Part shown: in pieces, positions 32,601-43,650 of the stretch | Layout of the letters: the number at the start of each line of letters is the position of its first letter | How positions within the stretch are numbered: the first letter of the stretch is position 1 | Source: Cordilura impudica | Lineage: Eukaryota > Arthropoda > Insecta > Diptera > Scathophagidae | Direction: 5' to 3' | DNA: 64,000 nucleotides | NCBI GenBank assembly: GCA_963682025.1 | Contig: OY821521.1 | Coordinates: 57,071,408 to 57,135,407, forward strand | Position numbers and translations under genes: made by a program | Notes under the pieces: generated by a model | Seen by the model: only the letters and a program-made list of their open reading frames with translations | The model's database searches: none | Told to the model about the DNA's origin: nothing

Positions 32601-33517
32601 TAGTTAAAATTCATAGAATATTAAGATTTAAACAATCTGCTTGGTTGAAACAGTATATCGATTTAAATACCTTTCATCGAACAAATGCCAAAAATGAATT
32701 TGAGAAAAATTTTTTTAAACTTTTAAATAATGCAGTATACGGAAAAACGATGGAAAACGTTGAAAAACGTAAAAATGTGAAAATCGTTCATGCTTGGGAG
32801 AATGAACATAATCGTTTGGGTGCACGAGCTCTTATAGCAAAACCTAATTTCCATAGTTTAAAACATTTTACCGATAATATGATTGCAATTCAAATGAGTA
32901 TGGATAGGGTAACGTTTAATAAACCTATATATTTAGGGTTTTCAGTTCTAGAACTATCTAAACATAAAATGTATGATTTTCACTATCAGTATATGCAATC
33001 AAAATTTAATGAAAATTTAACATTAAATTATATGGATACTGACTCTTTTATTTACACAATAAGAACAGACGATTTCTATAAAGATATTTACAATGATCTT
33101 CATCTAAACTTTGATACATCAGACTATTCAATTAATAATGTTTTCAATTTCCCCTTGCAAAACAAAAAGGTGTTGGGAATGATGAAAGATGAGAACAATG
33201 GTCATGTAATGCTAGAATTTATTGGGCTTCGATCAAAAGTGTATTCAACAGCTGTTGTTGATAAAGAAGAAATCAAAAAAGCTAAAGGTGTAAAAAACTC
33301 GGCTTTAAAAAAACTAACTATTAATGATTATCGTAACTGTCTGATAGATAAAACTATATATTATGATAAAATGTACATATTTAAATCTATTCTACATGAA
33401 ATTTATACACAACAAATATCAAAAGTTGTATTAAGTTATGATGATAATAAACGTTATATAAGAGAAGATGGTATTAATACCTACGCTTGGGGACATTTCA
33501 AAATAAACAACAATTGA
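29696..33517 (+). CDS. PolB: Protein-primed family B DNA polymerase
   Basis: 1273 residues; Met22 (29759) is an attractive start because MYICEICG begins a C2H2 finger (C25, C28, H41, H46), followed by a second finger (C80, C83, H95, H101). An Asp-rich run (about 187-196) comes from GAT repeats. The 3'-5' exonuclease motifs are YADFE (D473/E475), NFSGYD (D617) and YLKTDVLLLTD (D768). Polymerase motifs are YLDANNLYG (D864), NNAVYGKT (about 1011-1018) and YMDTDS (D1114, D1116). Between Exo I and Exo II lies CHICNQFLGDDRCADHCH (from about 566), similar to the zinc site of endonuclease VII/HNH proteins. It replicates the element from protein-primed ends. All catalytic motifs are intact. Confidence 0.97.
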   Translation: MFISTLIFQILSERYFNFCCIMYICEICGTSFVSKFNFKRHFNNKHINPKSNKTKLNLKNEKIVKVENIEETPSCSYTRCETCKLNIRKGSWSHHLRTNEHKKKNNRLFINNDIYISENLFNKRIQTFVYENKKEGELSTNILFSNAKESIINILKNMLLEHINIKFNIEIFAEYIKFSKTNKNENDDDDDDDDDSALISMKSFQTKMIIVQLDQDLSDVYDSHSIEIATKMDEFQERDSGWALVSINRIEINVNKYCPIKGSKYLELPLFIRNKKACINIRNNDNYCFKWALIAALENKRLNPKYSHFSNVITQSLITLTNGITIDFTSLTFPLSVGDIKIFEKNNLNISVNVFGCDVIKKEIVGPYYKTVGEKITHVNLLYIQDDKNDESHYVWIRNLSSLLSTQVSKHNGAKYFCNFCLQYSSSELLLLKHKQECNKIVTKMPTGVDNDNILQFKNFKNKLDVPFVIYADFECILSKINNKNSNNVISIQKHIPIAYSYYIKSSFDSKLNKFRTYTGDDVVKDFVQNLIDDTRFLCENFLMKVVPMNSLLPHELEKQYNTNVCHICNQFLGDDRCADHCHLTGQYRGPAHLRCNINYQLPNYIPIIFHNFSGYDCHLFVKALADFPGGINVIPLNKELYISVTKRIQITDKYSLELRFLDSFKFMSSSLDSLSNYLHNDDFKILKSIFPNQLEFNLLKRKGIFPYEYIDSAEKLNENSLPSREQFFSTLNNKECAIADYEHALSVWSTFNCQSLNEYMLLYLKTDVLLLTDVFENFRSVCKSIYHLDPCHYYTTPGLSWDAMLKITKIKLELFTDINMYNFIKKGIRGGIVQCSTRRTVANHKYMKTYDCSKPTQYLMYLDANNLYGWAMSESLPEGKFEWIEDIDSFDILKVTENSDFGYILEVDLDYPQELHDSHNDLPFCAELKSPPITHHNIKKLIPDLTNKKSYIIHYRNLQQCIRNGLKLVKIHRILRFKQSAWLKQYIDLNTFHRTNAKNEFEKNFFKLLNNAVYGKTMENVEKRKNVKIVHAWENEHNRLGARALIAKPNFHSLKHFTDNMIAIQMSMDRVTFNKPIYLGFSVLELSKHKMYDFHYQYMQSKFNENLTLNYMDTDSFIYTIRTDDFYKDIYNDLHLNFDTSDYSINNVFNFPLQNKKVLGMMKDENNGHVMLEFIGLRSKVYSTAVVDKEEIKKAKGVKNSALKKLTINDYRNCLIDKTIYYDKMYIFKSILHEIYTQQISKVVLSYDDNKRYIREDGINTYAWGHFKINNN

Positions 33518-33531
33518 AATTTTAATAAAGT

Positions 33532-33822
33532 CTAAATCATACAAACAAAAAAAAAAACAGTTTTTATTTTACAAAAACAATATTTATTTATATATATATA
33601 TATATTAAAAACAATTTTTGCATTTTGCAAACAAAATAATTTACAATCACAAACAATATGCGAATCAGTCGTATTTTGTTTCAAGATAAGACAATTTTCA
33701 AAATGAACATCATGAACTGATAGGAACAAGTCTTTGTATTCAAACAATTTAATTATATCAACTCTTTCAAAACACGCACATTCATACATATCAACGAAAA
33801 ACCGCAGCAGAACTTTTAACAA
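33532..33822 (-). CDS. Doubtful small ORF overlapping the right TIR
   Basis: 96 residues, Cys-rich (for example CECACF-like spacing, CDCKLFC). About one third overlaps the right TIR (33725 onward), and the rest overlaps a TA-rich tract. No family recognised. The same TIR portion at the left end does not continue into a similar protein. Probably a chance frame, listed because a small TIR-proximal gene cannot be excluded. Confidence 0.2.
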   Translation of the reverse strand: MLKVLLRFFVDMYECACFERVDIIKLFEYKDLFLSVHDVHFENCLILKQNTTDSHIVCDCKLFCLQNAKIVFNIYIYINKYCFCKIKTVFFFVCMI

Positions 33823-34333
33823 CAGAACAACAATACAGGGGTGACATTTATATCGTCGTTGTTAGTTTTCACATACAAAATTAGTATACAAATCCTAACC
33901 AACTCGAGCCAAACCGAGGCAAGCCGAGCCGAGCCAAGCCAAGCTAAGCCAAACCAAACCGAGCCAAGACAAGCCCCAAGTCAAGCCAAGCCAAGACAAG
34001 CCCCAAGTCAAGCCAAGGCAAGCCAAACCAAGCCAAGGCAAGGCAAGGCGAGCCAAGCCAAAGCGAGCCAAGCCAAGACGAGCCAAGCCAAACCAAGCCA
34101 AGTCGTACCAGGCCAGTTGCCGAATCTCATTACTCACACACTATTTCAAAAACTTACAGGTATATAAGTGCCAACCTATTTCAAGCACACATTCATACAT
34201 ACCAATCAAAACCACAACAGAATAACAAAACAGGGTTGATTTTTTTGACGTCACTGTTAGTTTTGCCATACAAAATTAGTATAAAATTTTTGCTCCCTGC
34301 TCTTTTTTCCAGATCTCTCCCCATGACACTACT
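33725..34333 (-). repeat. Polinton right terminal inverted repeat
   Basis: It is 609 bp, the reverse complement of 17312-17920. The 327-bp stretch 33841-34167 gives exactly the same 108-codon translation as its left-end partner, so the two TIRs are identical there. The low-complexity CCAAGCC tract lies at about 33905-34115. Identity of the TIRs indicates recent replication, gene conversion, or both. Confidence 0.95.
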
Positions 34334-34339
34334 GTGTCG

Positions 34340-34753
34340 CTCGCTCACGTTCTTGGGTACAAGGAAATGGATCAGAGAGCTGGTCGTAAAATCTTACAAT
34401 GTATGGTTTTTGAACTAAACTTCTTGGTTTAAAATTCTTTTGAACATTCTTAAAGTTTTTGTAAATTTGAATGATTTTATTACGCAGGTAATAACGCTGC
34501 TTGGGATATAAATTCAACTTTTGTACATCTTCCTCTATTTCGGATACAACAGTAGAAGCTGTTACGAAAATATTGTGTTTTCCAATAGGATTAAAGATTG
34601 TATAAAATCGACGTAAAACGTCTAACTTTGTACACGACCGAATATCTTAGGGAAAAACGTAACTAGTTATATAATTTTATTAAAATAATATATAATGCAT
34701 TTACCTGGAATCCGTCTAATTCTTTTTTCAGTTATTTTCTTAGGATCACACAT
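34340..34753 (-). pseudogene. 5' part of the host transposase, cut by the Polinton
   Basis: The gene starts at an ATG at 34753 (MCDPKKITEKRIRRIP). A 59-bp intron (34646-34704) begins GTAAATG and ends CCCTAAG. After splicing the frame continues through LDVLRRFYTIFNPIGK, TASTVVSEIEEDVQK and YPKQRYYLRNKIIQIYKNFK to the insertion point, and joins in frame with the open frame at 17311 across the 6-bp TSD. The Polinton therefore entered an exon. This N-terminal part probably binds DNA. The gene is further damaged downstream. Confidence 0.65.
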
Positions 34754-35289
34754 TTCATAAAATAATGTTAAAATTACGAATACTTAAAACTCCAAACCTA
34801 ATTCAATGAAAATTTACATAACATATGAATAACAAAATTTTTTAACTCTAACAACTTTTAAAAGTGTTACTTAGTTTATAATTTTTTTAATACAAAACAA
34901 GTAAAGTATACCATTTTTTCAGATAAGAATCCTCTTTAAATGTGTATACGAAAAAATAGTTAAAATGAAAGAATTAAAAAAAATAATTTTTTCCGACCAC
35001 CCTAATGGCTATCCGGTGCATTATAAAAGGGCAAAAAACTGCTCATAAGCCTAATTTTTTATGTAGAATCGATTCGTGTAGTCAGATTTTAAGTATATTT
35101 AGCTGTTTTTGTTCTACAAAGTAAGGTACCCAAAATTCGCGATATTAGTCGCCGAGAGGCGATTGAAGGAGTTGGAATTTAAAAAAAAAAAAACAAAAAC
35201 GCCATTATTTTTATTGGCGCAAAAACCTTCTAAAAAGTAATGATATCAAAAAATCAAAAACAAAAACCAAAAAAAAAAACACTAATGTT

Positions 35290-35565
35290 TACGAACCTCA
35301 AACAAGCGATAAATCAAGCGAATATCGTGCAAATATTAAACCAGAACCGGAAGGACCACACTAAAGACGTTCAAAAATTGTACTAATGTTAACATTTTTT
35401 TTCGAGTATCGTGGTGTGTTGCAACATGAATTACTCAAACCGGTCCAAACCGTTAACAGCGAATGTTGTATGAGTGTTATGCGCCATTTACCTGAAGATA
35501 TACGTAAACAGAGCTCAAAATTATAGGAAGACTGTGTGGTTATGGACCACAATAACGTTTAATCT
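35290..35565 (+). pseudogene. Mariner transposase fragment
   Basis: A short decayed frame with stops carries MLTFFFEYRGVVQHELLKP, then QTVNSECCMSVMRHLPEDIR and VVMDHNNV. This equals the central part of mariner transposases around the second Asp (a 'FFDYRGVVH' block through 'HHDNAP'). The last Asp survives as MDHNN. Ends and TIRs were not found. It lies just outside the host transposon and is interrupted by TATACCC copy 3. Confidence 0.65.
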
Positions 35566-35603
35566 CATACCGAATTGGTTCTTCAATACCATTTCACGGT
35601 TGC

Positions 35604-36359
35604 TTTTTATACCCTATACCATTATTATGTGGTCTGGGTATAATGACTTTGTGCTGATGTTTGTAAGTACCAAAAATATTTGACCTATTCCCATCTTTTA
35701 TTATACTGATCGACTCAGAAACATTTTCTGAGTCAATTTAGCGATGTCCATCCTCCGTCCGTCTGTCCGTCCGTCCGTATGTGTGTTGAAATTATGAAAT
35801 TTAGTATATAAGCTTTTGTCGCCCATAACTTGTACGCTGTTGAAATTGGTGGATATCGGTGCATGTTCAGACCCAGTTCCCATATAAACGACCCATAAGA
35901 AATCTACTTAAATTGTCATTAAATCCAAATTATCTTATAAATCTAAGTCAAATTGGATTTGTATAAGTGCATTTCATCCATGTATCAGTGGGTCAAAAAT
36001 ACACCCTAAAGGACAAGTCTTAGCTATAGCCCCCATATAAAGCTGCTTCCCGAACTTCACTTAAATCTATCAAAAAAAAAAATTAAAAAATATTGCTCAA
36101 ATTTTTCTCAAATTTAGTTTGTATAAGTTTTTGCTAAAATATAAGTGACTTTACCAAATATGGTCAGGATCGGTCCATTTTTTGAGCTAGCGCCCATACA
36201 AATATTTCATCCGATATGAACTTTTTCATATCTGCAGCCAAAAAAATTAATAACAATGTATATATCCAATTAGTTGGACCTAAGAGATAGGGTCCCTATA
36301 TGCATGGTATGGGGTATCGTATAGTCTTTCTAGACCCACTAAAATTTTCTTACTTGTTT
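35604..36359 (+). repeat. TATACCC-family interspersed repeat, copy 3
   Basis: Starts TTTTTATACCCTATACCATT and ends with a degraded palindrome (AGTCTTTCTAGACCCACT) and TTTTCTTACTTGTTT. It is more diverged than copies 4-6, with mutations in the hairpin, so it is probably older. Small ORFs are shadows. Confidence 0.8.
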
Positions 36360-37249
36360 CATATCTAGAAGTAACAATCCTACAGAATTAGGTGAAACTA
36401 AAACCTATTCTCGAAACTCATGGTCTCATAGAAACGGTTTAGATAGACAATAACTATCTTACTTGTTTAACACTTAATCACTTTGGTTTATTTCTTTCTT
36501 TTAAATATAAAAAATATAAGTTAGAATATGAATTAGCATAAGATTTATGATCTAATCGGCAAAAGAAAAAATGTTTTTTTTTTCTTTTACAAAAAACTAA
36601 AGTTTTCTTTAAACTCTCGCTTTGCTCAAGAATAAGTTTATATGTTTTTGTATTATTTCCTTTTTTAGCTTGTTACTTGTTTAACTTTGTTTTTAAATAT
36701 ACAAATTTTTTTTTTTGCAAAATGTTCATTGTTGTTGACATCGCTGTCGTCCTGTGTGCGATAACGTTTTAATCCTTTTAAAAGCTTCCATTAAGACTTT
36801 TCTTTTTCTTTTCAATGTTACTTTACTTTCTTTCGTAAGGATGGTTGGTCAACGTTTTAAGTTTTTTTTTTTTTTTTTTTTTTGTTAGTCGCATTCTTCT
36901 ACTTTGTTGTTGTCGTTTCAGGACCATGTACTAGTTTCTCCTAGGTATGCATCGTTATAGAGTTTGAATACTTTTTGTTATCGTTAAAATTTTAAGTATT
37001 CTTTTTTTAGATTTAAGTGGTAAATGAAATTCAATTAGAGTAATTAAACAAAAATGAATGAAAAAAATGTAATGTAAACTAAAAGCAGGGATTTTATTTT
37101 CGCAATATTCAAAATATATAATGAAGCACTTTAGAAAATTAAAATAACAAAGAGAAAATTGAGCACTAAATATAAGTTACGCTTATCACTGACGCTAGAG
37201 CGCTGTATAACTAGCATTGCATACATTTTATACACTTGTTTTAAAAAAA
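36360..37249. other. AT-rich DNA without supported features
   Basis: Contains long T runs (about 36577-36590, 36702-36716, 36861-36882). No gene or TE boundary is recognised. Confidence 0.4.
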
Positions 37250-37770
37250 TTACCCTTACCATAAAAGCATCTTTTCTTAAGTTCCGTTTCTTAAAAAAAG
37301 TTAATTTTCTTACAAAGTACTTTTTGTTAAATTCATGTTAATTTTCTTAAAAAGTAGCGTTTCTTAAAAAGTCACTTTTATTAAAAAGTAGCTTTTCTTA
37401 AAAGTACCTTTTCTAAAAAAGTACAGTTTCTTAAATAAGAACCCTCTCCTTAAAATTATCCTTTCATTAAAAATAACTTTTTTTAAAAAAGTATCTTTTC
37501 TATAAAAAGTACATTTTCTTAACAGGAACCCTTTCTTTCGAAGCATCATTTCTTTAAAAGGTGCCTTTTCTTAAAAAATAACTTGTTCTTTCAAAGTGCC
37601 ATTTCTTTAAAAGAAAATTTTCTTTGAAATCACCTCTCCTTTCAAAACTATATTTTCTTTACAAAGTACTTTTTCTTTAGAAAGTACCTTTATTAAAAAA
37701 ATAACCTTTCTTTTAAGAGCGTTTTTTCTCAAAGAAAGTACCTTTGCTTTTTAAGGTGGTTAAAAAAAAA
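37250..37770. repeat. Degenerate short-unit array, left part
   Basis: About 25 irregular copies of a unit near CTTTTCTTAAAAAGTAC, 17-22 bp apart. The unit is itself almost palindromic (TTAAAAAG/CTTTTTAA), giving false ORFs on both strands. The same array resumes at about 39553-39715, so one array was split by the intervening elements. Confidence 0.65.
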
Positions 37771-37850
37771 TGTTTTCGAATGTTTCAGAAATAACGCCCT
37801 AAAAGGATTTTTTAATATTCGAATTATTTCTGGAATTGCAGAGCTATATA

Positions 37851-38225
37851 TCTATAATATTAATAGACTAGGCGATTTTTTGTGACTAATGTTTTGTTCT
37901 ACCGTTTAATCCCGATTTTGACCAAACGTACATTATTTGAAAGGTATTTCTTTATCGCCGATTTGCAGATTTACAGATTTTTAAATTTTTGCCCTTATTT
38001 TGAGTAAATTGCATTTGAAGTTGCTACTAACACATACATAAAATTATACAATGCTATGTGTGTGTTTATTAAATTTGTTAATGTGTATGTAATAAAAATG
38101 AGTTTGTTTTGTGTTGATTTGTGAATTGGGTATAATTGATTAGCATACTTTTAGCGTCTTTATTTAACGAAAAAATAAATTTTCCTAGAATTTGCGCTCG
38201 AATTTCGAGGGCTGGAATCTGCTAG
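37851..38225 (+). mobile_element. Non-autonomous Helitron, copy C
   Basis: A clean 375-bp copy: starts TCTATAATATTAATAGAC after an A (37850) and ends GCTCGAATTTCGAGGGC, then GGAATCTGCTAG, followed by T (38226). This is the best preserved pair of termini of the family in the window, and gives the family length. Confidence 0.8.
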
Positions 38226-38680
38226 TGTATATCAATATTTGATTTGTACAAAGATATAGAAAATGGTTGCAATAAAACTTTAAATGACTTTTCTCGAAAT
38301 CACTTTCTTCAAACTGAAGTCGGATCAAGTAATGGCGGGCAGAGTTTTGTAGGTAATCACGTCGGGCAGGTCCTGAACTAGGACAATAATTGAATAATTG
38401 GATAACTATACTAACGGGGCAGGGGTGGAGCAAAAACCCTCCCATAAAACAGCTAATTTTTAAACGTTTTTTTAAATCTTGCCATTTTGTCAATTTTTTA
38501 TATTTTTAAAATATCCAAGTTCAGAAGCTCCCTGACATGATTACCATTTTTCTCATTTTTACGTACCCATTTTCATCGCTCTGGGAGGGGGAAGAAAAAA
38601 CAAACAAAGTTGATAGATTGAAAAACGACTGAGCTACAGCACTTTTAAAAAAATTGCCTTTTTGTGGGCTTGAGGTCATA

Positions 38681-39542
38681 CGAGGGTTTTAGAATGAAAC
38701 ACAGTTCTTTTTTGCAAAAAAAAAAATATTTCTCAACATAATCTCCTTTTAGCTCAACACACTTAGTCAAACGGTTCTTCAATTTTTGTATCCCTTTCAA
38801 AAAATAGGATTTTTCGAGGTCCAAAAAATAATTCATCTTTGAAGCTGAATATCTTTCCACCGAGCCATTTCTTTATGTTTGGAAATAGGAAATAGTCACT
38901 GGGGGCTAAATCCGAAGAATATGGCGGATGAAGTACCAATTCGTTGCCGAATTAATGGAATTTTGCATTGAGACACGATTACGTTTATTGTCAATTGAGA
39001 GCAAAATCGGCACTCATCTGGCAGACAGCTTTCTTAAACCCTGCTGGTCATTTAAAATCGAAACCATACTGCCATATGAAATGCTTACAGCATCAACAAT
39101 CTCACACACTTTTACTCTTCGATCCGCCAACACCACATCGTGGATTTTTTCGACATTTGTATTGACCTCAATGGGCCGTCCGGAACATTCAACGTCATTT
39201 ATATTTGTGCGACCACAATGAAAGTCAGTAGACCACTTTTTTACCATTGATGGCGCAGAGTCCCCATAGTATAGTATTTATCAAGCTTCTTTCTTTGGTT
39301 TGATTGACGGTTTTTTTTCGCAAAAAATAATGTTTAATGAGCACTCGGAATTCACTTTTTTCCATTTAAAAAAACCACGAGGTTGTACGTATTGAACAAC
39401 TGTTAAACTCAAAGTAAATGACGGAACTTGCTCAAAATTTTACAGTAGTCTATTTACAGGTGGTACTTGATGGGAGCCGTGTTGCATTTCATATAACTGC
39501 GAGGGAAGTTCGAAAAGTCACAGACTTATTGATCCGCCCTCG
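38681..39542 (-). mobile_element. Internally deleted mariner element
   Basis: The element is flanked by TA (38679-38680 and 39543-39544), with matching CGAGGG ends (CGAGGGTTTT against its complement CCGCCCTCG at the right end). At 862 bp it is shorter than a usual 1.3-kb mariner. N-terminal and C-terminal transposase parts remain while the catalytic middle is gone. Confidence 0.75.
38690..39300 (-). pseudogene. Mariner transposase remnant lacking its catalytic core
   Basis: The N-terminal piece (about 39014-39247) has KKWSTDFHCGRTNINDVECS and DAVSISYGSMVSILNDQQGL, the mariner helix-turn-helix region. The C-terminal piece (about 38690-38860) has KGIQKLKNRLTKCVELKGDY, the typical end of mariner transposases. 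The DDD/E core between them is deleted around 38893-39000. Non-functional. Confidence 0.75.
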
Positions 39543-39552
39543 TACCTAAATA

Positions 39553-39715
39553 AACAAATTTTCTTTAAAAAGTACGTTTTCTTGAAACAGTACCTTCATT
39601 TTAAAAATTATCTGATCTTTAAAGGTACATTTTCTTTAAAAATTACAATTTCTTAAAAAATTAAATTTTCTTAAAAAATTACCTTTTGAAAGAAGTACCT
39701 TTTGTAACGAGCACT
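39553..39715. repeat. Degenerate short-unit array, right part
   Basis: Same unit type as 37250-37770 (for example TTTCTTTAAAAAGTACG), resuming directly after the deleted mariner. Confidence 0.6.
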
Positions 39716-39947
39716 TTGTCTTCGGCTCAGACAGTCAGTCGTGTTAAGGGTCTACTCAAGGACCATCAAACCTCGAGGTTTTATTTATTTATTTATTTAT
39801 TTGTTTGGTTTCCTGCACAACAAGACTAAGAGTCTTATAATTAAAGTACAGGATCGGTATAATGTGATACAGTACTTAATGAAAATATAACATAGTTTAT
39901 AATTTGTATAAAAATAAGATAACAAAAATTATTTTACATACATATAT

Positions 39948-42720
39948 TCAAAACAAAGCAAAGTTTAAGCAATATTTAAATGGTATTGAAAAATTGGAAA
40001 ATTTTTTCCTAAAATGTCCTGCGTTGCTTAAGTATTGTAATGTTGGCGGTACCAAGTTCCAAAGACGTATGCAGTGTATATAGAACTGCCATTCAGAGAC
40101 CAAACTTTTATGTCTTATTTGAATTATAGAATTATTTCTTCTTGAATTAGAAAAGGATATTCGATTAAAAAGATATGTAGGCTCACGTGTAAATATAATC
40201 TTATGCATCAGTATCAATGATCGTATCTTCAAGAGATCGCAAAAATTCACACCGTAAAGTTTTCGTGCATACGGTGTTATGTGGGATGATCGTTTCAAAT
40301 TGTAGACGTATCTTGATATAGAATAAAACGTAGTTGTTAGTTTCCTAGAGCTAATAGAATCACAGCTAGCAAATAGTTCGCATCCGTACAACAAAGTTGG
40401 AATTAGATGGGTTTTTGCAAGTAGAACTCGTACGTGGACTGGTGTAAGATGATGAGTTTTCCACAGTGATCGAGGCATTGAATACGTTTTTCCCGAAGCG
40501 ACATTTATATGATCAGACCAGGTGAGAGTTTTATTGAAAATAATACCAAGATTTTTGGTTTTTTGTGTAATTTCAATTATTTGGCGGTTAAGCATAATAT
40601 CTGGTATAACAAGGGAAGGCACTGATCTTCGAGTAATAACGATGCATTTAGACTTTGAAGGATTAAGACATAGCCCATTTGCCAGAGCCCATAAGTAAAT
40701 TCGATTAAGATCCACATTTAGGTTCGCAACACAGTTATTTAGTTCATCGAAACGACTACAAACATAAAGTTGCACATCATCAGCATACATATGAACTTTA
40801 CAATACGAAAGTTGCCTAGGCAAATCATTTATATATGTACTGAAAAGAAGCGGTCCTAGAATCGAACCTTGCGGAACGCCCTTTTTTACTGGAAGCACAT
40901 TTGATATTTTATTATTGGCGTTAACGTATTGTTGTCGATTTTCTAAATAAGACGATATAAGACGAGTTGCGGAAGGAGAGAAACCAAAAAAAGTTCTTAG
41001 CTTCATGCAGAGTATTTCATGATTTACAGTATCAAATGCCTTCGAATGATCTAAGAGCACTAGAAATGCAATGTTATCACTATCAATATACCCACGAATA
41101 TCTTCAGACACATCAATGAGTGCAGTTATGCAGCTATGTTTAGGACGAAAGCCTGATTGCCTGTCTGAGAGTAGGCCCATATTCTTGACATGTTTTCCAA
41201 TTTGCTAATGCAATAACCTTTCAAGCACTTTAGACAAGTGTGGTAGGATAGCAATGGGACGATATTCTTTATTTGATTTAGGAATAGGTAAAATTTTAGC
41301 ATTTTTCCAACTTTGAGGAAATACACTTTTTGTGATAATAGTGTTAAAAATATGGGTAATTTGAGGTAGCAATTTAGGGATAATTTCCTTTAAGAATCTG
41401 GGATGTATGTTATCAGAACCAGCAGCATTAGATTTCACAGCTTGGCATGTGGAAAGTACTTCCAGTTGGTTTACGCATTGAAAACAAAAAGCATTTTCCG
41501 ATAAAGTTGAACTAATATCAGTATTGCGGGTATAATATCCATCGTTTATGGGGATGTCAGGGATATTTGTAAAAGATTCGTTAAGCGAATCAACATTTAT
41601 GTCAGAATTGACAATTTCCTTAGATTTGCCGACACCAATTTCTCGTATGAGTTTCCACGTTTTTTTAGAGTGTGCAGCAGAAATAAATAGGCTAGAGTAG
41701 TATGCAGATTCAGCAGTTTTTATCATTTTATTTACTTGTTTTCTATATTCGTCATATAAATTATCTGTTTTAAACAGTTTCCAACTTTTAAAAGCTTTAT
41801 CCCTTTCACAGATTTTATCCTTAATCTGTTGATTGAACCAGGGTTTATTTTTGTTATTGTATTTTGTTGTTTTTAAAGGTACAGATTTGTGGAACACATG
41901 TGCCAAATTTTGTTCTAAAAAACTGCCCTGATTGTCAACCGAAGGCATGTAGTAAATGGAGTCCCAATCGATTTTAGGTAATTCGAATAACATCGTGTTT
42001 CGATCCATTTGTTTAAAATCATAATAAGTAACAACGTCATCCACCACTTGTATTTTTAAGTTAAATGAAAGAAAAATTAAGCCGTGCTTAGAAAAACAAG
42101 GTGCTGAGAGCTGATCATAGAGTAAGACTTTCTTTTTGCTACTGACAAAGAAAAGATCAAGTAACGAGTTACTTGTAGCAGTAAAATGAGTTGGAATTGT
42201 AATGTTAGTTGGAGAAAGGCCAATTGATTGCACTATGTCTAGTAAAATAGTCTCATTGATAACATTTGAATTAAAATCACCACATATTAAAATATCTTCA
42301 TAAATGAGAGTTATAGTTTCAAGTACATTTTGAAAAACATCAAGGTCTATTCTTTTATTAGGTCTATAAACACTTCCAACAAGTAATTATTTTCCATGGG
42401 ACGAAACTTCAACAAATATATGTTCAACCTTTTCATGAGGTTTAGTTTTGCTATGAAATTTACACCTAATGTCTTTTCTAACAAAAATAGCTACACCACC
42501 ACAACGAGTATTCCTATCACAGCGAAAAATTTTGAATCCGGTTAATCCAATCATTTTATCATCAACTTTTTCATTGAACCATGTCTCCGAAACACATATT
42601 ATATCAACACCTGAGTTCTCAAAGATAAACCTAAATTCATCAATCTTGTTATTAAGACTCTGTGCATTAATATGGCATATATTTCAACCTGATCTCTGTT
42701 TGCATAAAATACGAATAAGA
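39948..42720 (-). pseudogene. ORF2: AP endonuclease and reverse transcriptase, with in-frame stops
   Basis: One frame runs the whole way. The endonuclease part shows ICVSETWFNEKVD, GGVAIFVRKDIRC and ICGDFNSNVINETILLD. The linker has KNKPWFNQQIKDKICERDKAFK. The RT has KSNKEYRPIAILPHLSKVLE, then SGFRPKHSCITALI, VLLDHSKAFDTVNHEI, KKGVPQGSILGPLLFSTYIN and the catalytic MYADDVQLY. It ends with a C-terminal RT thumb-like region. Frame-preserving stops occur near 42387 (in the endonuclease) and at 41205-41207 (between fingers and palm). No frameshift was seen, so decay is recent. The protein would nick target DNA and copy the RNA into it. Confidence 0.8.
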
Positions 42721-42955
42721 TTATAAGTTACGTCTTTGGAACTGAAAGATAAACTATCGCCGTTCAAAATCATTATGAAGGATTAAAAAAGAAACGCAAG
42801 GATAAAGAAGGAAGAAATTTACAAAAAGTGTTAGAAAATCTAAAAAATATATCAAATTTGTTACGTATATAAAAAATAGTAAAAATAATACTAATAGAAG
42901 AATTAATAAATGAAGACAGAAATACCAATTTACTATTAAAACCATTACCAAATCA

Positions 42956-43650
42956 TCAGTTGCTGGCAGGAAAACATCCATCAGGAAATAAATTGTTTAG
43001 TCCTTCAATAGTCTCAACTCTAACCGGTTCGTCATTACCATTGAATCTAATATATACTAAGCCTCGAGTAGTGTATGCTGTTTTTATCAGCCCTTTCTTT
43101 TTAAATTCAATTGCAGATCGAAGTATTTTATGATTAGTGGTGGTCAAGTTTTCATTGACGTAGAAGGTGCGATCGCCACCAAAGCCGAAATGTGAAAGTT
43201 TCAGTTCAGTCTTGTACGCTTTACGGTAATTAGAGAGACATTTCAATATGAAGTTTTTGTCGTATGGGGAACAGAGTTTGACCATAATCACTGCATCAGG
43301 AGAAAAATTTTTATCTTTGTTATTGTGGTTCTGGAGACCATATAGAGATTTAATGGCAGGTGTTGGAATATTTAAAACGTCGCATATTGCCTGAAATACT
43401 TCAAACAAGTTTTCATCTTTTTTATACGGTATGCCATTAATACGAAGAGCTGACGCGACGACAGAATTTTCCTGTCGCTGTATTTGTGTTTTTAAACTCT
43501 TAAGGTTTTGATTACAAAAGTGAGTTAATTTATCTTCTGTAAAATTTTATAACACTGACGACATTAATTCTTCGTCTCCACTTGGATCTGTTTCGGTTGC
43601 CTTTTGCTGATCGGCTACCAGTAGCTCGGGTGGTCGTATCAGCCAGTTGC
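42956..43650 (-). pseudogene. ORF1 (gag-like, FP_C-type) of the non-LTR element
   Basis: The longest clean frame (42956-43408) encodes 150 residues including DAVIMVKLCSPYDKNFILKC, DRTFYVNENLTTTNHKIL and KTAYTTRGLVYIRFNG, a pattern shared with ORF1 proteins related to baculovirus FP25K C-terminal domains. The same frame continues upstream through QIQRQENSVVASALRING and, past an in-frame TAA near 43550, to PPELLVADQQKATETDPSG. ORF1 proteins bind the element RNA and act as chaperones. Confidence 0.65.
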
